This document shows positions 56,742 through 64,000 of a stretch of 64,000 nt of DNA, piece after piece. The stretch comes from Strobilurus pachycystidiatus. Its lineage: Eukaryota > Basidiomycota > Agaricomycetes > Agaricales > Physalacriaceae. The stretch covers positions 930,001 through 994,000 of the forward strand of contig JAHLMK010000001.1 of the NCBI GenBank assembly GCA_019915135.1, written 5' to 3'. Made by a program: the position numbers and the translations under genes. Positions within the stretch are counted from its first letter, which is position 1; each line of letters opens with the position of its first letter. The notes under the pieces were generated by a model. The model worked only from the letters and a program-made list of their open reading frames with translations. It was not told the DNA's origin and ran no database searches.

Positions 56742-57040
56742 GTGTTTACCATCTAATGTCCTGATCTACCTATACCTTCTTGGCTTGTTGTACCTACGAT
56801 ACACTGCAATACATGATACCATACGAAAACCCCAGCAATCACGACCAATGCCGTTCAAGACTCCACATGCTCCGCAATGCAAACGATGATATTGCGTGTT
56901 TACCATCTAATACCAATACCTTCTTGACTTGTTGTACCTACGATACACTGCAATACATGATACCATACAAAGCCCCAGCAATCATCACCAATATCGTTCA
57001 AGGCTCCATGCAATATCATCGTTTTGCATTGCGGAGCATG
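56742..57040. repeat. Direct repeat pair with a 30-bp inverted repeat
   Basis: A unit of about 115-130 bp occurs twice in the same direction (56742-56870 and 56896-57011). Both copies share GTGTTTACCATCTAAT at the start and ACGATACACTGCAATACATG inside. The segment after copy 1 (56866-56895, CATGCTCCGCAATGC...) returns in reverse complement at 57010-57040 with one extra T. The two inverted arms therefore enclose copy 2. Confidence 0.8.
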
Positions 57041-60000
57041 GTTGGTGTGTTGTGGTGCTGTGGCGTAGTTTCTAGGGTTAGGGTTAGGACTACCTTCCGA
57101 CCGAAAAAAAGAGGCCCACCCAGCCAGAGTGGCCAAAGTGGGACAGGAAAATATTGAGACGGTGCATAAGCCGAAGCCTATACAAGCCGCAGACGCCCTC
57201 TGTAAGGACAAGGTCGCCGTGCTATGGAGGGTTTCCACGGCCCGCAAATCCGGGACGTGAAGGGACTTGTGCCATCAAGGTAAGTATGAGGTGTTTGAAT
57301 GTTGGATCTCCGCTTATATACGGAACACGGCGTGCACGGACCACCACCTGCGCACGGACCACGCAGCGCTCTCCATGTGATTTATACCCGTCAAATGCTG
57401 TAGTGTTTCTCGGCTTCGTCTTGTGCCTTCAGACTTGCATGTCCCTAGGGGAGCTCCCAGTGTCGCTCTCTTCCCGAAGTGTGAAACATCTCTCGCCATC
57501 ATATCATGACCAGTAATCGATAGGATCTCTTGCCTCCGTCCGTCCCGCTATGCTTCTCCGCGTCTGGAGCCTGTCCACCTCTTGCTCTCCGTAACCGCAC
57601 CGTCAATTGAGCTATCGGCGGAATTTTCTCCGCATCCTCTTCTTGGCTCTGGGATCTTCTGTTGCGCATTGCAATACTCGTCTTACCCGTCAGTTGTCTG
57701 AACGCCGTGCAAATGACTGGACTGATTCGCTCCATTCGCTGGTTCAGTAGCGGCAGCTTTTCGTCGAATCAATGGCGAACCGCCGAGCCTGCACAGGGAC
57801 AGCTGAGAATGAAAAACAGGACTTGGGTATGGCGAATGACGCGAATTTTACGAGCAATCGGAAGCACCCTCTTCACTGGGCGCCACTTACCTTTTCTCGT
57901 TCTAAAGTTCGGTAGTGTGACACGTCCTATCTTTGGTTTTGCATTCAAATGATTGTAAATGTGTCCTGATGTGTCCTGCGCGCATCTTCTCCCATCTTTT
58001 GCCACCGTTTCGAATACGGCCATCAATCTCGCAATGAAACCCAAGCCTTTGGTCTGTTTACCGAGCAGTTTCCTTCGAAGAAAGTGTAATGCGCCTCTTT
58101 AGGTCAAGGAATTGCCGGACCAATGCTCACCTTGGACGCCTGCCTGCTCAAATCCATCGAGTAACCCCGACAGATGTGAATCTCAAGAACCACGATACCG
58201 AGTAGATATTTGCAATAACAGTGCGCACCAGTAAACACCCTCCGAAGGGTTTTTGGCCTTGTGGACACCGGTCTCTTACTGTTAAGCGCTGAAGGTAGTC
58301 TCCCCATTTGTATTTGTGAACAAGTAGTAACTGAGCCATCCTTCAGCTCAATCTGCTACCTCCCAATGTGATGTTATCCAGCTGCGGTACTAGAGCTACA
58401 GAGTCGATAATTCTACCATATTTCACTCGGGCAGCCCGGAAACTTTTTATTTCACCTCAAGCTGCCAGTGTCAGACAAGAAGATATGTATCTGCGTAAGC
58501 ACAAGCCGTAAGTCGTGCGTCATTCTATAGGATGCATTCAGGCGCGGGTCCAAGCCACTGTCGCAAAGACGAGGCAGGAGGTCATCTATCACTGATTTTT
58601 GATGTTCAGAATATCACCCCGATGGCAGCGGGGTGTGCCTTCGTCTGAATAATCGTGTACTGCGCCAGGTAAACTGCTTTTGCCATTCACAAGTGGAAAT
58701 TCCATCTCCTCGAGGCGATGTGACGGATCTTGGGATAACATCTCGCCACTCGACAGCGTCAATTCATTTGTGCGCGTGTTTGCGTTCATCTATACCCCGA
58801 TCGTTGAACACCGAACCGCGAATAAGCTGCCTATGCCACGGCAGGTCATTAGCCAGACAGAGTTACGATCAGCCCGGGGAGGGATGCTTTCCATGATATG
58901 TGCCATGCTTACACTTATCTACAGAGAACCGGTATCCCAAAAGTGGTCTGTTCCTTGCTCGAGGTCGATGCCATTCACTCGACTCCGTCTATCACCGGGT
59001 GGCAGTGTAAAGGGGTGCTCATGTTTTACTGAACGTCGCGTTCAGGTCGCGTTCAACATGACTTGGTCAGATTCAGACGTGAGACGCGAGTTTGCGTGCT
59101 CCGACCCCGCACCGCTTCACTGTGACACTGGAAGTGTTGCCCAAGACGTATACTAGCTCCCTCAAGACGATCTGTATACTTGAACGCGTCACAGTGCCGC
59201 CTGAGGTTGACTTTATTTGCGTTCATCTAAATACCTCTTGGGTCCATCGTTCTACACAACGCACGGATCATTCCGAACTTTTCTCCTCGTAGAACCATCA
59301 TATGACTGCATCTACCAATAAGATCTATTGAGACCTTATGCACCTTGATGTGGGCTGTCCGTGCAATCAGTAGACCCTCAGCGGTCAATTCTTGGTAATA
59401 TCCGCGTCCGTACTTCTGTTGCGCAGAGTTACACTACAAATCACCGTGCATGCCTAAATCCTTCGGCAGGTCGGTAGACATTAGCTACCCAGCCATCAAG
59501 CACATTGTTCTGATTCTTTACTCGTTGACATCCCTATGATATTGAGTCGAGCTCTCAGCGCCAGCGTCGGTCCCGGTGAGAGAAACCTTACCGTACTGTT
59601 ACCGCTAGCCCATTTGGACATGACAGTATGCCTACATGAAGCATGAGAGCCTCATCAAATCAACTATCAAGTACAACATTCCGTTGCTTATCTAATACCG
59701 TGGGGCGCAGATGACTTTGCGGGGACCCCGTGGGTGGGTGTGGTGAACTGTGGCGCATGTGAAAACGCAAGGCAGACCATCTAGTACCAGTACAGATACA
59801 CTTGGCTTCTTCGAAAGCGACGGGTAGTATCGAATTGGACGGCGCCTCTCACACCTTCCGGCCCTCGTCGTACTTACTGCTGGGACGGCAAGTAGTAGCT
59901 CCCAGCTTCCAAGTAGCTTCAATGCCATCTGAGACGGCTTTCACTCCATAGGATGTTTCTGTCCTTTGCGCCTGTTATACTCCCCGCTATGGAATATGCG

Positions 60001-61167
60001 ACAGCATAGATCCACTGTTGATAAATCCGTTCAGTATGCAAAGCTGTCAGTCTTGTCAGTTGACTAGTAAAGTTACAACTTACACCACGACGGTTTGTCC
60101 ATCCTCCCCGGGAGTTCGCCGAGTCCCCCAATGCCTTCGGAGAGTGGCATATATACTATCACGGAGGTTCAAAACTTTCCTACATCGAATTGAGGCTCGT
60201 CGGGACGCCCAACCCGCCCCGGTACCTACCATGCGCCACACTGTCTTATTGTCTTACTCCGATCTTGTATGATGACGTAGCGGGAAAACTTGTAGATGTG
60301 GTTTATTCGATATACGGTACACTCTCATGGCCTTCTCTTGAAGGCAGAAAGTTGAAGTGTAAGAGACTCGTGAAGAAAGTGTTGCTGTCAAGAACAATGT
60401 TTCAATTCAAGTCACCTACGAGATCAGAAGGATACGGCTTGTTCGACTCGATCACACGATCTACTTCCGTTCAGGGATATGTCACCCAGAGAGAGCGCTT
60501 ATTGTTCTCTGCAATGTTTGTCTCCTGGATCGCCGGCGCCTCGTGCATTTAAATTGTCGTTGACGAGATACGGATGCAGTATCTTCAGCCGAGGCGAGGT
60601 GGTCAATCAAGATCCTGATGCCTTGGAAGTTACAAGTCCTCGACCTTGTCATGTCAGCGTCGCGCAGAGCGAAGGCAACATCGTGGCAGATGACTAAGCC
60701 AGCTTTCTCTCATTCCTTCCCTCACCTCACTCAATTGCTGACGGCTCTACTGGCCACCAAATGCTCGGTACTCAGTGTACACTCGAATGGATGAATTCTT
60801 GCGTATTTGTCAAGCAGCGCGTCCCGTATGGGTCGCAGCAAAACACCCGCGCGGCCGGAAAAAAAGACAATAAGCAAGTCGATTGGATCAATTTGGTAAA
60901 CGCTAACAATTAGAGCTCCCGATCCCCCTGGAACGGGATCATTGTCCGTCTGTGTTTGAATTCAGTTTCTTTCATTTCACTTAAATATGTCTGATCTACT
61001 TTCCTGAACGTCCTTCCCGGCCTCCGAATACCCTCCCCTCACACCGTCGGCCAAAAACATAACCAACATATCTCTCGTTCTCTCTTTCGCGTCTTTCTAC
61101 CTTCCATTTTCTTGGGTCCATCTCTCCTTTCTGGGCCGTTCTTCCTTGCATACTAGTCCGCTTGACG
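57041..61167. other. 4-kb gene-poor region
   Basis: Apart from the TTAGGG tract at 57073-57088, no frame longer than about 160 codons occurs and none has domains or good splice structure. A minus-strand start at 59922 (MALKLLGSWELLLAVPA, then GTAAGT) looks like a signal peptide with a donor, but no following exon was found. The region may be intergenic or carry decayed sequence. Confidence 0.5.
57073..57088. repeat. Short interstitial TTAGGG tract
   Basis: TAGGGTTAGGGTTAGG is two and two-thirds units of TTAGGG, the telomere repeat of most basidiomycetes. It lies 32 bp beyond the inverted repeat arm ending at 57040. Confidence 0.7.
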
Positions 61168-62395
61168 ATGTGTGTTGACAATTGTACCGGATCTTGCCAG
61201 GGCATTCAACAGGTTGAAAAGGACATTCTCATTGAAGAGGGCAGCCGCGGGTCAGGTGAATCCTCACAAACTACGTGGCCGTCTGCGTCCATGAACTCTC
61301 CTCCTCCCCCCTCCATGGAATCTATGAACATGGAATCCATGGAGTCGATCTTCGAACCCCGTCCTTTCCCTCCCGCTTCCTTGGCTGGCGTGCCAGTCGA
61401 GTACATAATGGACCAACTACACACTCTCGCTCCAAGATACTGGGATCATCCAGAAACAGCCGATTGTACTATCGGTATGTCCTTAATCCATCCCTGCGAC
61501 CGCGTCTCCTTATTGCTGTTCTAGTAATTCCCGTTCCACACTACAGACAGTGGTCGTGGTTCTCGCTTGAGCATGCTCATCTGGCTGGACCACCACCCGC
61601 TTACGAATCCGCTGGTCGACGTGCGAGCGCACCTTGCCCAGGCTCAATACCCCAGATAACGATGAATGTGAGTGGATCGACCTGAGCATCACGAACGTTG
61701 TTGACGAGATCTCATAGCTACACACGGATTACCTCTCCGCTCACTCTACCTTCCTCCGTGGACTCTTCAGCGAGGCGTCTGCGCTTAATTTGATAAGCTC
61801 TACGGAGACTGCTACTCCGGCGTCACTGTCCACGCCCCCCTCCGGCAACTACACCGTCCCTCCAGACCGTCTCCCTCGGCTCATGCCCAAATCCACCCCA
61901 AACCACCCGGTGCTCTATCTTCCCGTCCCCGATCCAACGTCCTTGCATCTTCTCGTTCACTGGATGTACTTTGGCGACACCTCCCTCATCTGCGATGCGC
62001 TCAACAAGAGAGTCATCCAGTGGGAAGGCATTGCCCGCAACGTCGAGTACCTGGGCCTCCCCAGTGATATCAAGGTGTTCTTGGGACGTTGGTACGGGTC
62101 GTGGCTCCAGGCTACCGATGATGCCAGTTGCGACAACGCGGCGAGCGACTCGGAAACCGCCTATAGTGATAGCAGCGACGAGGAGAGTGACGACATGATG
62201 GATGATGACACAGATGCGGACAGCGATCTTGACATGTCGGTAGACTCCTTGAAGGACGAAGCCGCCCGCGGACGGGACAGGGTCACACGTTGTCTGTCCT
62301 GGACATCCACGCATTCATCCGTATCGAGTTTCTCCTCAGCCGCAGAAGAACTTGGTAATCCAGAGATATCTCCCTCCATTGTTTCCGAGGCCTGA
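61168..62395 (+). CDS. BTB/POZ-domain protein
   Basis: Three exons (61168-61474, 61525-61667, 61718-62395) give 375 residues. After a low-complexity N-terminus (SMESMNMESMESIF) comes HPETADCTIVIPVP, the usual start of a fungal BTB fold, then LHTDYLSAHSTFLRGLFSEA and HPVLYLPVPDPTSLHLLVHW and MYFGDT. A helix (NKRVIQWEGIARNVEYLGL) follows. The C-terminus is strongly acidic (SSDEESDDMMDDDTDADSD) and ends PSIVSEA. BTB proteins dimerise and often serve as Cullin-3 adaptors or transcription partners; the role here cannot be told. About 40 residues of exon 2 form an insert between the first BTB strand and helix. The gene is convergent with RPA1. Confidence 0.8.
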
Positions 62396-63117
62396 CATAT
62401 GCTCATCTTCCACACGGATATTGTTCGTTCGCTGTTATCCTTATTGTTCTTACCCTTCTTCTTTCGTCTAGGTTTCTTCTTTTGACCTTCTCTTGACGTA
62501 GAAGTCTTTCGACTCAAAAACCCCCATATGATGGGCGCCCACATTCGTTCTTTGTTTTCATATCTTTTTCTTGATAAACCAAAGTGTACCTCTTTCTACT
62601 TACCGTTGTTTTTGAACAGTGTTGCAAACCGGTGAAAGTTCGAAATTGAAATAATATAGCTTATTGTGTTTTTGCCTGCAGGACGAGCTCGAGGCGGGCG
62701 AACCTGTCACAGTACGGCGTATTGGTGTCATGGATACCACGTTCGGCGAACGAGAACAATAAGATGTTTGCCTCACCTCGCGCTCGTCTCAGGCCTGCCA
62801 GGCGCCCGGCGGAGTGTCCCAAAAAGGACATCGTTATTGTTCTGTGAAATGCAGTGTGCATACACGAGGCGACGCCCATCTTCGGCCAAATTATCTTTGC
62901 ACACTGTATTCCTCAGGTGAGCAGGGAGGAAATACTAATAGAAGCTTCTGAATAGAGTCGCTGCATCGTGCTGGAAAATTGACGATGATTTCGGACATCT
63001 ATCTCAAACATGGTAGTACGTATAGCGAGGCAGGTTGTAAAGTACATGGGTGATATTACAAGTGGCAGATGAGGAGCAGACGATGGAGAAAAACGTTCAT
63101 ATCACAATCCAAACACA
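62396..63117. other. Convergent spacer with an exon-like frame
   Basis: About 720 bp. On the plus strand an acceptor-like TTTTTGCCTGCAG is followed by a 27-codon open frame (DELEAGEPVTVRRIGVMDTT, then FGEREQ and stop at about 62763). It may be an alternative last exon, but no donor partner was identified. Confidence 0.35.
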
Positions 63118-64000
63118 TTACTCCCCTTTTGCCCACGCTGAATTCAGCTGATCCAGCAGGACATTGCACTCAGCCTGGTAGTCGAGTTTCTCAATTCGCG
63201 AGATACCATATCGGACGCGAGTACTTTCCTAGCATGAACGTTAACGATCACGTCGAAGAAAGAAAATCAGACACGAACATTGAACGAATCAGTTTTGGCT
63301 CGGCAGGCAAAATTGTATACTTGGCCGCAGGCCTGATGAAGGAGGACATTGAACTCTTGCTCACCGTCCTCCTGCAACGAGCGGATCAGTTGACTTCGGC
63401 GACGAACGCAAGACTAGACTATACCTTTTTGTTCACCATGAAGTTCGCATCTTTGTTGAATATGGCAGTTCCGACTTCGTTGAAGCCGCTGAACCAAGCC
63501 TGACCAGACCAGTCGGAAACAGCCATGGAAATGATATACCTATGATGATGTCTGAACAACTGGGAGGAACGAGAAGAACGATTATGACACACCTATATGT
63601 CGGTTCGTCTGCCTCAAGGTTACATTTCTCACATCTCCACTTGTTGCCAACCTCCACGACCTTCTTGCTACAGTTCGGCCCGCTACACGCGGGATACGCG
63701 ATGTTTTGTCCCCTGATGTGCATGATCGTTGCCCGTGTCGAGAAGTACTCTGGCTTATCAGCTTGACCTAACTCGGCTTCCTTCACTTCGGTAATACTCC
63801 GCATTTCGTTACGGTTAAAGCCACCACCGAGTCCGGACGATCCATTGACATGGCTATGAGCCTGGAAGCTGGTCTCCTTCCCTTCGTTATCGAACCAGCC
63901 AAGCAGGGCATGAGCGTCCTCGTGGTCGGGGTTAACTGTCATAACGGAACTCGACACCATGGAAAGAGACCGGCCTGCGTCATGTTAGCGGTGATTCGGC
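63118..64000 (-). CDS. RFA1: Replication protein A large subunit, 3' part
   Basis: The gene runs off the right edge; exons visible on the minus strand cover the C-terminal DNA-binding region. The first complete exon begins at 63974 with GRSLSMVSSSVMTVNPDHED. Then come HVNGSSGLGGGFNRNEMRSI, the zinc ribbon CSGPNCSKKVVEVGNKWRCEKC, YRYIISMAVSDWSGQAWFSG, FNEVGTAIFNKDANFMV and VYNFACRAKTDSFN, and RVRYGISRIEKLDYQAECN, ending at TAA 63118-63120. These match DBD-C of the 70-kDa subunit of RPA, the nuclear single-strand DNA-binding complex. Introns are short and in frame. The remaining N-terminal domains lie beyond position 64000. Confidence 0.93.

Noticed and set aside
58680..59156. 158-codon plus-strand frame in the gene-poor region
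   Set aside because: It has no domain, no splice structure and irregular composition with many Cys, Arg and Ser; it looks like chance.

Overview
The window is nuclear DNA from a filamentous basidiomycete, most likely an Agaricomycete. Almost every gene is split by short introns (about 45-70 nt) with GT-AG borders and CTRAY-like branch points. Gene families are fungal: phi-type GSTs, fungal-type CBM1 esterase, Mdm12, Rap1, a basidiomycete-type 7TM protein. No operons, tRNA, rRNA or CRISPR were found. Exon borders below come from reading splice sites by eye against family motifs; no search was run.

Layout. 0-7.3 kb: a membrane protein cut by the left edge, an F-box protein, a small secreted protein, a glutathione transferase and Elp3. 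7.6-9.2 kb: a dead GH13 alpha-glucosidase. 9.3-16.2 kb: a 7TM protein and two tandem sugar-porter-like MFS genes, the first with a frame break. 16.5-18.8 kb: Golgi-type apyrase. 20.0-26.2 kb: two tandem type-B carboxylesterases; the second is split by a 1472-bp DNA transposon (22934-24405) with terminal inverted repeats and dense subterminal repeats. 26.3-27.1 kb: a second GST, opposite in orientation to the first and with the same exon plan.

28-43 kb: Ku70, a lactonase-fold protein, Mdm12 (ERMES), two genes for proteins I cannot assign (72 and 201 residues), an MFSD8-like transporter, a peroxisomal D-amino-acid oxidase and a Rap1-like telomere protein. 43.7-52.6 kb: a papain-like hypothetical protein, an FAD monooxygenase, an NAD(P)-binding protein, a zinc-type alcohol dehydrogenase and a CBM1-CE1 esterase. 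53.2-56.7 kb: a large gene with an arrestin-like N-terminus, a C-terminal membrane anchor and several apparent frame breaks. 56.7-57.1 kb: a direct/inverted repeat cluster next to a short TTAGGG tract. 57.1-61.2 kb looks empty. 61.2-64 kb: a BTB protein and the 3' part of RPA1.

Themes. Detoxification and ester/sugar metabolism (GSTs, carboxylesterases, MFS porters, monooxygenase, ADH, CE1 esterase) fits a plant-decaying or plant-associated lifestyle. A second set of genes concerns DNA ends (Ku70, Rap1, RPA1). Several single-base frame breaks, at least two in homopolymers, may be assembly errors rather than mutations. The most interesting feature is the transposon in the second carboxylesterase: its terminal TGTCGG supplies a GT at the exact position where it could replace the native splice donor and keep frame.
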